From contig NZ_HF571038.1 in assembly GCF_001046875.1 (NCBI RefSeq), positions 282,793 through 346,792 on the forward strand: a stretch of 64,000 nt of DNA. Reading direction: 5' to 3'. This DNA comes from Nostocoides jenkinsii Ben 74. Its GTDB lineage: Bacteria > Actinomycetota > Actinomycetes > Actinomycetales > Dermatophilaceae. Below, one piece after another: positions 32,558 to 41,913 of this stretch. The translations under genes were made by a program, and so were the position numbers. Within the stretch, counting starts at the first letter, position 1; every line of letters begins with the position of its first letter. Under the pieces are notes generated by a model. It was not told the origin of the DNA, ran no database searches, and saw only the letters and a list, made by a program, of their open reading frames with translations.

Positions 32558-34276
32558 TTAGAGACCCGCCACCCGGTCCGGGGGCGGGGTGACACCCGGG
32601 TGGGTCCCGAGGTAGTCGACGACATTCGCCAGGTCTTCCTTGCCGCCGACCAGGTTGGTACCGGCCGTGAATCCCGTGAACGAGTCACCGCCATTGGCGA
32701 GGAAGTTGAGCGTGCCGACCCGGTAGGTCGCCGTCATGCTCATCGGGGCGCCATTGAGCATCATCGAGGAGGCGACGACTCGGCTGCCCTGCGGTTGGGT
32801 GGCATCCCAGGTGTAGGTGAAGCCGTCGGACACACCCAGCGCGAGGTTGTCGCGGCCGCCGGAACGACCGGCGACGTACTGCTGCTCCAAGGTGTCCTTG
32901 ATCTGCTGTCCCGTCATGTCGAGGGTGACCAAGAGGTTCCCGAAGGGCGAGGTGTTGTAGGCCTCGGTGTAGGTGATCTCACCCGGCTGCTCGCCATTGC
33001 TGATCTGGTCGACCAGGAAGGATGCCCGGACACCACCGACGTTCATGAACGCGATCTGGCTGCCACCGGACTGCGTGCCCCACTTGATGATGTCGGCCAT
33101 CAAGTCCGCCATCGGGGTTTCGATGCCACGGTCGCCATTGGAGTCACCCTTGACGTCTGCCGCGACGGTGCCCACGACGCGGCCGGCCATCGGGCCGGCG
33201 AGCGCGCGCCACTTGTCGAGCACGGCGGTCTCGGCCGGGTCGGGCGTGGACGTGCGGTCGACGATGACATTCGTGGCGCGCAGGGTCGGACGCACGATGT
33301 CGTGGGTGACGGTGTCGATCTGGAAGTAGGACTCCGTGACCAACTGCCCATACGACGCCGCCGACGTGAGCAGCCGGGGACGGCCGAGGGAGTCGGTGAT
33401 CTTGCAGATGTAGGGCTGGTGCGTGTGTCCGGACACGACCATGTCGATGGCTGGGTTGACCCGCTGCGCGATGCTCAGGATCGGGCCGGAGGCGGCGGTG
33501 CAGTCACTGAGGCCGCCGGTCTGGTTGAGGCCCTCGTGGATGAGCAGGACGATCGCCTTCACCCCGGACTTCATCAGGTTGTTGGCCTCGCGGTTGGCCG
33601 CGTTCACCTCGTCCTGGAAGACCACGCTTGACACCCCGGCCGGGTCGACCAGCGACGGCGTGCCCTTGAGCGTCATGCCAATGAAGCCGATCTTCTGCCC
33701 GTTCACGGTGCGCACGGCCGTGGCCGCGAGCAAGGGCTTGCCGGTCGACTTCTTGATGACGTTCGCGGTCAGATACGGGAAGTTGGCCCCGGCATACGGC
33801 TGGTCGGGGAAGTAGCAGCCGGCGACCGGGTGGCAGCCGCCGTTCTGCATCCGCAAGAGTTCGGCCGTGCCCTCGTCGAACTCGTGGTTGCCAACGCTGG
33901 ACACGTCGAGACCGAGCGTGTTGAGCGATTCGATGGACGGCTCGTCGTGGAACATGCCCGACAGGAAGGTCGAGCCACCGATCAGGTCACCGGCCGCGAC
34001 CGTGAGACTGTTCGGGTCGCCGATCTTCTTGCGAAGTTGGGTGAGTTTGGCCGAGAGATACTCCACGCCTCCCGCGGGGGTTTGGCTCGGGTCCGCAGCC
34101 ATGGGCTTGTCGGTGGCCTCAAGGTGGCCGTGGTAGTCGTTGAACGACAACAACTGCACGGTGATTCTCGGGTTGACCTTCTCGGTGTCCGCGCTGGCGC
34201 CGCCGGCCCCAGCCAGGGACGCGGCCATCGCGGCGACCGCCGTGGTGGTCGCGATCGCGGTGAATTTCCGTCGCAC
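32558..34276 (-). CDS. Secreted bifunctional 5'-nucleotidase/2',3'-cyclic phosphodiesterase (UshA-like)
   Basis: The 572-aa protein starts at GTG 34276, with GAGGAA 5 nt upstream. It has a signal peptide (TTTAVAAMAASLAGAGGASA). The metallophosphatase domain shows SFNDYHGHL, GDLIGGS, GNHEFDEG and SGHTHQPY, and is followed by a 5'-nucleotidase C-terminal domain (residues ~330-540, VGGVRASFLVD, YNTSPFGN). It hydrolyses extracellular nucleotides for phosphate and nucleoside salvage. No sorting signal or membrane anchor is visible at the C-terminus, so it is released or loosely held. Confidence 0.9.
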   Translation of the reverse strand: MRRKFTAIATTTAVAAMAASLAGAGGASADTEKVNPRITVQLLSFNDYHGHLEATDKPMAADPSQTPAGGVEYLSAKLTQLRKKIGDPNSLTVAAGDLIGGSTFLSGMFHDEPSIESLNTLGLDVSSVGNHEFDEGTAELLRMQNGGCHPVAGCYFPDQPYAGANFPYLTANVIKKSTGKPLLAATAVRTVNGQKIGFIGMTLKGTPSLVDPAGVSSVVFQDEVNAANREANNLMKSGVKAIVLLIHEGLNQTGGLSDCTAASGPILSIAQRVNPAIDMVVSGHTHQPYICKITDSLGRPRLLTSAASYGQLVTESYFQIDTVTHDIVRPTLRATNVIVDRTSTPDPAETAVLDKWRALAGPMAGRVVGTVAADVKGDSNGDRGIETPMADLMADIIKWGTQSGGSQIAFMNVGGVRASFLVDQISNGEQPGEITYTEAYNTSPFGNLLVTLDMTGQQIKDTLEQQYVAGRSGGRDNLALGVSDGFTYTWDATQPQGSRVVASSMMLNGAPMSMTATYRVGTLNFLANGGDSFTGFTAGTNLVGGKEDLANVVDYLGTHPGVTPPPDRVAGL

Positions 34277-34444
34277 TCTTTCCTCTGTCCTCCCAGGTGC
34301 GAACGGCGCTGTACCGTTCGCCACTGCCAGGGGACGCTACCGGCCATAACGCGCGGGCGGGAGACCCCGCGCGCGGATTTCACCCAACTTTCTCCGGCGA
34401 CATTCGGGAGCGGCGCTCAAGGCCGTCGCCCGCGGCCTTGCCGA

Positions 34445-36577
34445 CTACCCCACGCCCAACTGGTCCAGCAGCACCGCCCAGTCCCAGGCGATCTCGTGCC
34501 ATGCGTCATACCGACCGCTGCGACCGCCGTGCCCCGCCGACATCTCCGTGTGCAGCAGGATCGGCCGCGTCGTCGAATCGTTCGTTGCGTGGGTGCGCAG
34601 TTTCGCGATCCACTTCGCCGGCTCCGTCACCAGGACGCGGGTGTCGTGCAGCGACGTGGTGGCCAGGATGGCGGGGTAGTCCGTGCGGCCGACATTGTCA
34701 TAGGGGGCATAGCTCGCCATCACCTCATATGCCGCGGCATCCCCCAGCGGATTGCCCCACTCCTCCCACTCCCCCACCGTCAGGGGCAGATCCGGGTCGA
34801 GCATCGAGGTAAGGGCGTCGACGAAGGGCACCTTCGCGTGCGCGAACCGGAACCGGTCCGGGGCCAGGTTGAGCACGGCGCCGATCAGCAGCCCGCCGGC
34901 GGAGCCGCCCTCGCAGGCGAGACGTGCGGGGTCCGCCCAGCGGCCTCGCACAGCATCGGCGACGGCGACGAAGTCGGTGAAGGTGTTGCGCTTGCGTTCG
35001 AGCTTCCCGTCGTCGTACCAGCCCCGCCCCATCTCGCCCCCGCCTCGGACGTGCGCGACGACATAGACCAGCCCGCGGTCGAGCAGGCTCAGCCGAGCCA
35101 CCGAGAAGTAGGGATCGTTGGGAATCTCATAGGCGCCATACCCCGTCAACAGGGCGGGAGCCGTGCCATCGGCCACGACGTCAGCACGGCGGACAACAGA
35201 CACCGGTATGGCCGTGCCGTCCCCCGCGCGGACCCACTCCCGGGACTCGACGTAGTCGCCCGGGTCGTAGCCGCCGAGGACCGGTTGGCGCTTGACGAGG
35301 GCGCGGGCACCGGTCAGCGGGTCCACGTCATAGGTCGATCGGGGTACGACGAAGCTCTCCTCGACGACGGTCAGCACCGGTGCGTCGAGTTCGGGGTTCT
35401 CTGCCAGCGCGACGGTGTTGAGGTCCCCGCCGGCGGGCCAGTCGATCGGGTCACCGAACCCGGTCGGTGAGCCGGGGTCGCGCGGCAAGACCCGCAGCGT
35501 GGGGAGGCCCTGCGCGCGGAGGGACAGCACGGCATACGCCTCGAAGGTGTCGATGTCGAGGAACCGCTCCCCCGGCCCGGAGGCGAGAACGGGAACCCAG
35601 TCGGCAGGGTCGGTGCTGGTCAGGGGTGCGGCGGCGAGATCTGCCTCGGGGTTGTGGGTGTTGTGAACGATGAGGAGGCGATCGCCGTCGACTTCGATGT
35701 CGTATTCGATGCCCTCCCGGCGCGGCGCGACGCAGCGCCAGGCGCCGAGGGGGTCATCCGCGGGCAGCAGCCACGTCTCGCTCGTGGTCTTGGACCCGAC
35801 GCCGATCATCAGGAAACGGTCGTCCCGGCTACCGCCGATGCCCATCCAGAAGCGCTCGTCGTCTTCCTGATACACCAGCACGTCCCGATCGGCCAGCGTG
35901 CCGATCTCGTGGCGCCAGACCTGATGCGGGCGCCAGGCGTCGTCCAGGGCGATGTGGAACAGATACCGCCCCGAGGCATCGAACTGCAGGCCGTAGCCGG
36001 CCCCGGCGATGGCGGCATCGACAACATGACCAGACTCGATCTCGGTGACGGTCACCGCGAACCGCTCGTCGCCTTCCAGGTCGATCGCCGCGGCGAGATA
36101 GCGGTGGTCGGCGCTGACTGTGAGGGCTCCCACCGCAAAGAACTCGTGACCCGCCGCCGCCTGATTGCCGTCGAGGAGGATCTGCTCGCCCGGCAAGGTG
36201 CGACCGGCCTCGATGTCAGGTCGAGGTTCACCCTTGACCCGCGGGCTGCGGGCGTGAATGGCGTACTGCTGGCCTTCGATGGTCCGCGAGTAGTACCACC
36301 ACGGTCCATCACCGACGGGCACCGAGAGGTCACTCTCCTGCACGCGCCCCTTGATCTCCGTGAACAGTTGCTCCCGCAGCGGCGCGAGATGCGCGGTGCG
36401 GGCCGCGGCATACGCGTTCTCGGCCTCGAGATAGGCGATGAGTTCCGGGTCTCTGCGATCCTTCATCCAGTCGTAGGGATCGCTCGCCGTCACGCCGTGA
36501 TGGGTGCGCTCGAACGCGCGCATCGGGGCGATCGGGGGCGTGTTGTCAGAGCCCGAGGGCGTCAGCGGTGCGGTCAC
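34445..36577 (-). CDS. ptrB: Oligopeptidase B-type prolyl oligopeptidase (S9A)
   Basis: The 710-aa peptidase has an N-terminal seven-bladed propeller (residues ~80-430) and a C-terminal alpha/beta-hydrolase domain. The Ser nucleophile is in CEGGSAGGLLIG (about residue 558) and the catalytic His in SAGHGGRSGRYD (about 683). The RGGGEMGRGWYDDGK region matches oligopeptidase B, which cleaves peptides after basic residues. No signal peptide is present, so it is cytosolic. The gene stands alone, with a small GC hairpin (34350-34373) downstream that may terminate it. Confidence 0.9.
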   Translation of the reverse strand: MTAPLTPSGSDNTPPIAPMRAFERTHHGVTASDPYDWMKDRRDPELIAYLEAENAYAAARTAHLAPLREQLFTEIKGRVQESDLSVPVGDGPWWYYSRTIEGQQYAIHARSPRVKGEPRPDIEAGRTLPGEQILLDGNQAAAGHEFFAVGALTVSADHRYLAAAIDLEGDERFAVTVTEIESGHVVDAAIAGAGYGLQFDASGRYLFHIALDDAWRPHQVWRHEIGTLADRDVLVYQEDDERFWMGIGGSRDDRFLMIGVGSKTTSETWLLPADDPLGAWRCVAPRREGIEYDIEVDGDRLLIVHNTHNPEADLAAAPLTSTDPADWVPVLASGPGERFLDIDTFEAYAVLSLRAQGLPTLRVLPRDPGSPTGFGDPIDWPAGGDLNTVALAENPELDAPVLTVVEESFVVPRSTYDVDPLTGARALVKRQPVLGGYDPGDYVESREWVRAGDGTAIPVSVVRRADVVADGTAPALLTGYGAYEIPNDPYFSVARLSLLDRGLVYVVAHVRGGGEMGRGWYDDGKLERKRNTFTDFVAVADAVRGRWADPARLACEGGSAGGLLIGAVLNLAPDRFRFAHAKVPFVDALTSMLDPDLPLTVGEWEEWGNPLGDAAAYEVMASYAPYDNVGRTDYPAILATTSLHDTRVLVTEPAKWIAKLRTHATNDSTTRPILLHTEMSAGHGGRSGRYDAWHEIAWDWAVLLDQLGVG

Positions 36578-36680
36578 CGCGTCAATCTAGTTTGTGGGGC
36601 GTGGGCATTCCCCGGCAGTCCCGGACGGGGTCCTCGCGAAGTATCGGAGCGAGGAACGAGCGGAGAACTTCGTGGGGTTA

Positions 36681-38093
36681 TTAAAAGCCGGCGCCAGGGT
36701 TGAGGATGCCGGCCGGGTCGAGGGCATCCTTTATCCGCAGGGTCAACGCCATCACGTCGGGGCCCAGCTGATCGGATAGAGCGGCCCGCTTGAGGCGGCC
36801 GATGCCGTGCTCGCCCGTGATCGTCCCACCGAGCGAAATCGCCAGTGCCAACACCTCGTCGAAGGCCTTCCTGGCGGACCGGGCCATGGCCGCGTCGGCC
36901 GCATCGAAGACAACGATCGGATGCGTGTTGCCGTCGCCGGCGTGGGCCACCGTCGGGATCCCGACACCGTTGCGCACGGCGATGTCCTCGATGCCGGTGA
37001 GCAGGGTGGGCAGGAGCGGCACCGGGACGCCGACATCCTCCAAGAGCAGTGAGCCGAGGCGTTCGACCGCCGGGAAGGCCGCCCGGCGGGCGGCCACGAA
37101 CCCGGCGCCCTCCTCGGGATCGTAGGTGGCGAAAACTTCGGTCGCGCCGTTGGCGATGCAGGCCGCCTCGATGACGGCCACCTCCGCCACGGCCGCCTCA
37201 CCGGGGGCATCCGACTGAACCAGCAACAAAGCCCCGGCCGACCGGTCCAGGCCCATCCGGGTGTAGTCCTCCACGGCATTGATCGACGCCCGATCCATCA
37301 ACTCGACCATGGCGGGCCGGACCCGCGCGCACATCGCGACGACCGCATCGGCGGCGCCCTGCACCGTGGGGAAGCTCGCGACCAGCGTCGCCGGCGGCGG
37401 TGGGGTCGGGACCAGGCGCAGGATCGCGCGGGTGACGATGCCGAGCGTCCCCTCGCTGCCGACGAAGAGCTTGACCAGGGAGAGCCCGGCCACATCCTTG
37501 ACCCGCTGCCCGCCCAGCTTGACCAGGGTGCCGTCCGCGAGCACGACGTCGAGGCCGAGGACGTAGTCGGTGGTCACGCCATACTTCACGCAACACAGCC
37601 CGCCGGCATTGGTGGCGACGTTGCCGCCGATCGAGCAGATCTCGAAGGAACTCGGGTCCGGCGGATACCACAGCCCGTGCTCGGCGGCGGCCGCCTTGAC
37701 CTGGGCGTTCAATGCCCCCGGCTCCACGATCGCGGTCCGCGTCGCCACGTCGATCTCGATCGCCGTCATCCGATCCAGACTGAGCGTCAGTGCCCCGTCG
37801 ACGGCGAGGGACCCGCCGGACAGTCCCGATCCCGCTCCCCTGGGGACGATGGGTATGCCGCGCGCCGCCGCCCAGCGCACGCCGGCTTGGACCTCATCAA
37901 CGGTCCGGGGCCGCAGGACGGCCAGGGGCTGCCCCGCGCTGGCGTCGCGAGTCCAGTCGGTGCGGTAGGCATCCATGACGGCCGGATCGGTGACAACGAC
38001 GTCCGGACCTAGCTCCTGCAGGAGTTCGGTCTGCAGTTGCTGGACCGGTGGATGGTCGGCAGCCTGGGGCGCGGTTGATGAGTCGGACGACAT
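36681..38093 (-). CDS. FAD-linked oxidase, GlcD/D-lactate dehydrogenase type
   Basis: The 470-aa protein has an FAD_binding_4 domain (PRTVDEVQAGVRWAAARGIP, then PRGAGSGLSGG and ICSIGGNVATNAGGLCCVKYG) and an FAD-oxidase C-terminal domain ending with TGEHGIGRLKRAAL. This family oxidises D-2-hydroxy acids such as glycolate or D-lactate. ATG 38093 is preferred because AAAGGTGA lies 5 nt upstream. It is a single gene without GlcE/GlcF partners nearby, as in stand-alone GlcD-like enzymes. The substrate is not determined by the sequence. Confidence 0.85.
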   Translation of the reverse strand: MSSDSSTAPQAADHPPVQQLQTELLQELGPDVVVTDPAVMDAYRTDWTRDASAGQPLAVLRPRTVDEVQAGVRWAAARGIPIVPRGAGSGLSGGSLAVDGALTLSLDRMTAIEIDVATRTAIVEPGALNAQVKAAAAEHGLWYPPDPSSFEICSIGGNVATNAGGLCCVKYGVTTDYVLGLDVVLADGTLVKLGGQRVKDVAGLSLVKLFVGSEGTLGIVTRAILRLVPTPPPPATLVASFPTVQGAADAVVAMCARVRPAMVELMDRASINAVEDYTRMGLDRSAGALLLVQSDAPGEAAVAEVAVIEAACIANGATEVFATYDPEEGAGFVAARRAAFPAVERLGSLLLEDVGVPVPLLPTLLTGIEDIAVRNGVGIPTVAHAGDGNTHPIVVFDAADAAMARSARKAFDEVLALAISLGGTITGEHGIGRLKRAALSDQLGPDVMALTLRIKDALDPAGILNPGAGF

Positions 38094-38151
38094 GGGGGTC
38101 ACCTTTGGCAACTTAGCCCCTGGGGACACTCAGTTAGCCCGGTGGGCACCC

Positions 38152-41100
38152 TCAGCTGACCGCGCGGGCCCCGAGGAGCACCTTGAGGTCGCCGATGAGA
38201 GCCTCGGTCGCATTGACGCGGAACTGATCGTCGAGGCGCAAGAGGACGGAGCGGCCGGGCTGCACCAGCTTGACGTGAACCTCGGTCGCCCCTGGATAGG
38301 ACGCCAGCACGGCCTTCAACTGCTCGATGGCGGGTTGGGTAGCCCGCGTCAACTCCATGGAGACCACCACCGGGCCACGGGGACCTTCGGTGATCTCGGG
38401 AATGGTGAAGTCCATTGCCGAGAGCTGCACCCCGTCGTCTCGCCGGCGCACCCGGGCTCGCACGGAACACACGGCATCCATTGCGAGCAGGTGCTGGCAG
38501 GCGAGATAAGTCTTGTTGAAGAACATCACCTCGACGGCGCCGCCGAGGTCCTCGACCGTCACCGTCGCATAGGCGTCGCCTCTCTTGTTGCGCTTGACCG
38601 CCAGTCCGGTGATCAGGCCCGCGATGGTGACCTGCGCGCCGTCCTCGTGGCTGGCGTCCTCGTCCAGGAGCGCGGCGATCGGAGTGTCGGAGTTGCGCGA
38701 GAGGACGTGCTCGATCCCGAACAACGGGTGGTCACTGACATACAAGCCGAGCATGTCCCGCTCGTGGGCGAGTTGGGTTCGCTTGTCCCAGTGCACGGCG
38801 GGCACCGGCGGTAGGCCGGACAGATCCATGCTCAGGTCGTCGTCGTCCTCGAAGCCGCCGAACAGCGAGTCCTGCCCCATGGCCGCCGCGCGCTTGCCCT
38901 CGACATAGGCATCGACGTAGTCCTCGTGGATGCGCAGCAGGCCGCCTCGCGGCTGGCCGAGGTCGTCGAAGGCACCGGCCTTGATCAACGACTCGATCGT
39001 TCGCTTGTTGCACACCGAGATCGGCACCTTGTCGAGGAAGTCGCTGAACGAGACGAACTTTCCCTTCTCGTCGCGGGCCGCCACGATGGCATCGACGACA
39101 TTGCGCCCGACATTGCGGATGGCTTCGAGGCCGAAGCGGATGTCACTACCCACGGCGGCGAAGGCGGCTCGCGACTCATTGACCGACGGCGGCAGCACGG
39201 TGATGTGCATTCGCCGCGCCTCGTTGAGGTAGAGCGCCGACTTGTCCTTGTCGTCCCGGACGCTGGTGAGCAGGGCGGCCATGTACTCGGCCGGATAGTT
39301 GGCCTTGAGATAGCCGGTCCAGTAGCTGACCAGGCCGTATGCCGCAGTGTGCGCCTTATTGAAGGCATAGTCCGAGAACGGGACGAGGACGTCCCAGAGG
39401 GCTTTGACCGAATCCTGGTTGAAGCCTTGGGAGCGCATGCCCGAGGAGAAAGTGTCGAACTCGGCGTCGAGGACTTCCTTCTTCTTCTTGCCCATGGCCC
39501 GCCGCAGCAAGTCGGCCGCACCGAGGGTGTAGCCGGCCAATTTCTGCGCCAGCTCCATCACTTGCTCTTGATACACACAAAGCATGTAGGTATTGCCGAG
39601 GATGGGCTGGAGTGCCTCCAACATGGCCGGTTCGAGCTTGCCGTCCAGCTTGGGGTCGAGGGGCACCTCCGCCTGCTTGCCGTTCTTGCGCAGGGCGAAG
39701 TTCGTGTGCGCGTCCACGCCCATCGGGCCGGGGCGATAGAGCGCGAGCGCGGCGGAGATGTCCTCGAAGTTGTCCGGCTGCATGAGTTTCAGCAGAGTGC
39801 GCATGCCGCCGCCGTCGAGTTGGAAGACACCGAGCGTGTCACCGCGCGACAGCAACTGATAGGTCGCCGGGTCGTCGAGCGTCTCCGACAGCGCGTCGAG
39901 GTCGATCTCCTCACCGCGGTTGTCGCGGATGTTCTCGATCGCGTCGTCGAGGATCGTCAGATTGCGCAGGCCGAGGAAGTCCATCTTGACCAGCCCGAGT
40001 TGCTCGCAACTCGGGTAGTCGAACTGGGTGATGATCTGCCCGTCCTGCTCCCGCTTCATGATCGGGATCAGGTCGGTCAGTGGTTCGCTGGACATGATCA
40101 CGCCGGCGGCGTGCACGCCGGCCTGGCGCTTAAGCCCCTCGAGGCCGATGGCCGTGTCGACGATTTCTTGGACCGGCTCCTCGACCTCGTGGATCGCCCG
40201 GAAATCGGCGCCGTCGGCGTAGCGGGAGTGCTCGCTGTTGAAGATCTCCTTCAGCGGCACGCCCTTTCCCATGACGTCGGCGGGCATCGCCTTGGTCAGC
40301 CGGTCCCCCATCGCGAACGGATGCCCGAGCACCCGGGCCGCGTCCTTGACCGCCTGCTTGGCCTTGATCGTGCCGTAGGTGACGATCTGGGCGACGCGAT
40401 CATCGCCATACTTCTCCGTCACATAACGGATGACCTCACCGCGCCGGCGCTCGTCGAAATCGACATCGAAGTCGGGCATCGAGGGCCGCTCCGGATTGAG
40501 GAAGCGCTCGAAGATCAGGCCGTGCCGCAGCGGATCGAGATCGGTGATCCGCATGGCATAGGCGCACATCGAGCCGGCACCCGAGCCGCGCCCCGGGCCG
40601 ACGCGGATGCCATTGTCCTTGGCCCAATTGATGAAGTCGGCGACGACGAGGAAGTAGCCGGCATACCCCTTGCCGACGATGATGTCGATCTCGTATGCCG
40701 CCTGCTTGCGTGACTCCGCCGGCACCCCGCCGGGGTAGCGCGCCTGCAGGCCGGTCTCGACCTCCTTGATGAACCACGACGTCTCGTCCTCCCCCGCCGG
40801 GCAGGGGAACCGGGGCATGTACTGCCCCTCCTTCTCCACGAACGAGACGTCGCACATCTCGGCGATGCGAAGCGTGTTGTCGCACGCCTCGGGCAGCTCG
40901 CGGAAGAGGTGGCGCATCTCGGCGGCGCTGCGCAAATAGAAGTTCTCGGCGTCGAATTTGAAGCGGCCCGGATCCATCAGGGTCGAGGCGGACTGCACAC
41001 ACAGCAGCGCCGCGTGCGCCTTGGCGTCCTCGGCCTTGGTGTAGTGCAGGTCGTTGGTCGCCAGCAGGGGCAAGCCCATCTCCTTGGCCAGCCGCAGCAG

Positions 41101-41733
41101 CTCCGCCTGCGTCTGCCGCTCGATGGGTATGCCGTGATCCATCACCTCAGCGAAGAAGTGCTCCTTGCCGAAGATGTCGCGCAACTCACCGGCGGCCTGT
41201 TTGGCCTCGGCATACTGCCCGAAGCGCAGGCGGGTCTGGATCTCGCCGCCGACGCAACCGGTGGTGCCGATCAGCCCATCGGCATACGTGCTGAGCAGGT
41301 CGCGGTCCATGCGGGGCTTGTAGTAGTGCCCCTCGAGGGAGGCCAGCGAAGACATGCGGAAGAGGTTGTGCATGCCCTCGGTCGTGCGTGAAAGCAGGGT
41401 CATATGGGTGTAGGCACCGTTGCCGCCGATATCGTCGCGGCCGCCGTCACCCCACTTCACGCGGGTCTTGTCGCCGCGGGCGGTGCCGGGAGTGATGTAG
41501 GCCTCGACGCCGATGATCGGCTTGATGTCGTATTTGCGGGCCTTGGACCAGAACTCGTAGGCGCCGTAGATGTAGCCGTGGTCGGTCGTGGCGATGGCCG
41601 GCATGCCCTGATCGGCGGCCGCTTTGAGCAATTCGTCGATGCGGGCCGCACCGTCGAGCATGGAGTACTCGGTGTGGACGTGGAGGTGGACGAAGTTGTC
41701 CTGCGGGGCGGCTGCGGAGGCTGGATTCGACAT
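38152..41733 (-). CDS. dnaE: DNA polymerase III alpha subunit
   Basis: The 1193-aa replicative polymerase begins with a PHP domain (FVHLHVHTEYSMLDGA, residues 14-29). The palm aspartates are in PDFDVDFDERRR (about residue 420), with GPGRGSGAGS before them and the helix-hairpin-helix, OB-fold (VTIAGLITGLAVKRNKRG) and C-terminal regions after. Length and N-terminus match DnaE1, the main chromosomal polymerase of actinobacteria. It is divergent from the polysaccharide locus at 41.9 kb. Confidence 0.97.
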   Translation of the reverse strand: MSNPASAAAPQDNFVHLHVHTEYSMLDGAARIDELLKAAADQGMPAIATTDHGYIYGAYEFWSKARKYDIKPIIGVEAYITPGTARGDKTRVKWGDGGRDDIGGNGAYTHMTLLSRTTEGMHNLFRMSSLASLEGHYYKPRMDRDLLSTYADGLIGTTGCVGGEIQTRLRFGQYAEAKQAAGELRDIFGKEHFFAEVMDHGIPIERQTQAELLRLAKEMGLPLLATNDLHYTKAEDAKAHAALLCVQSASTLMDPGRFKFDAENFYLRSAAEMRHLFRELPEACDNTLRIAEMCDVSFVEKEGQYMPRFPCPAGEDETSWFIKEVETGLQARYPGGVPAESRKQAAYEIDIIVGKGYAGYFLVVADFINWAKDNGIRVGPGRGSGAGSMCAYAMRITDLDPLRHGLIFERFLNPERPSMPDFDVDFDERRRGEVIRYVTEKYGDDRVAQIVTYGTIKAKQAVKDAARVLGHPFAMGDRLTKAMPADVMGKGVPLKEIFNSEHSRYADGADFRAIHEVEEPVQEIVDTAIGLEGLKRQAGVHAAGVIMSSEPLTDLIPIMKREQDGQIITQFDYPSCEQLGLVKMDFLGLRNLTILDDAIENIRDNRGEEIDLDALSETLDDPATYQLLSRGDTLGVFQLDGGGMRTLLKLMQPDNFEDISAALALYRPGPMGVDAHTNFALRKNGKQAEVPLDPKLDGKLEPAMLEALQPILGNTYMLCVYQEQVMELAQKLAGYTLGAADLLRRAMGKKKKEVLDAEFDTFSSGMRSQGFNQDSVKALWDVLVPFSDYAFNKAHTAAYGLVSYWTGYLKANYPAEYMAALLTSVRDDKDKSALYLNEARRMHITVLPPSVNESRAAFAAVGSDIRFGLEAIRNVGRNVVDAIVAARDEKGKFVSFSDFLDKVPISVCNKRTIESLIKAGAFDDLGQPRGGLLRIHEDYVDAYVEGKRAAAMGQDSLFGGFEDDDDLSMDLSGLPPVPAVHWDKRTQLAHERDMLGLYVSDHPLFGIEHVLSRNSDTPIAALLDEDASHEDGAQVTIAGLITGLAVKRNKRGDAYATVTVEDLGGAVEVMFFNKTYLACQHLLAMDAVCSVRARVRRRDDGVQLSAMDFTIPEITEGPRGPVVVSMELTRATQPAIEQLKAVLASYPGATEVHVKLVQPGRSVLLRLDDQFRVNATEALIGDLKVLLGARAVS

Positions 41734-41866
41734 CGGATCTGAAGTCTAGGCAGACCCTCCGACACCCCCCGGCGTGTCGCCGATCGTGTCGCGGGGCGGG
41801 TCGCGGCATACCGTCGGAGCGGGCCGGGACCGACACAACGGTGACGGAGCACCCGGGCCGGCGGGC

Positions 41867-41872
41867 TAGAAT
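41867..41872 (+). promoter_or_regulatory. -10 box of the polysaccharide locus promoter
   Basis: TAGAAT matches the -10 consensus well. Transcription would begin near 41879, giving a leader of about 30 nt before GTG 41910. A -35 is weak. The site lies in the divergent gap next to dnaE. Confidence 0.5.
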
Positions 41873-41883
41873 CGACGTTCGTC

Positions 41884-41913
41884 ATGCCTGAAATCTCCCG
41901 GGGGTCGTTGTGA
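41884..41913 (+). CDS. Possible 9-codon leader peptide (MPEISRGSL)
   Basis: An ATG lies a few bases after the predicted transcription start and reads MPEISRGSL before a TGA at 41911-41913. That stop overlaps GTG 41910 of the downstream gene (GTGA). It could couple translation of the ligase gene. It is too short to judge by composition, so this is speculative. Confidence 0.3.
   Translation: MPEISRGSL

Noticed and set aside
38926..40713. Plus-strand open frame of 595 codons inside dnaE
   Set aside because: It is antisense to conserved DNA polymerase motifs.
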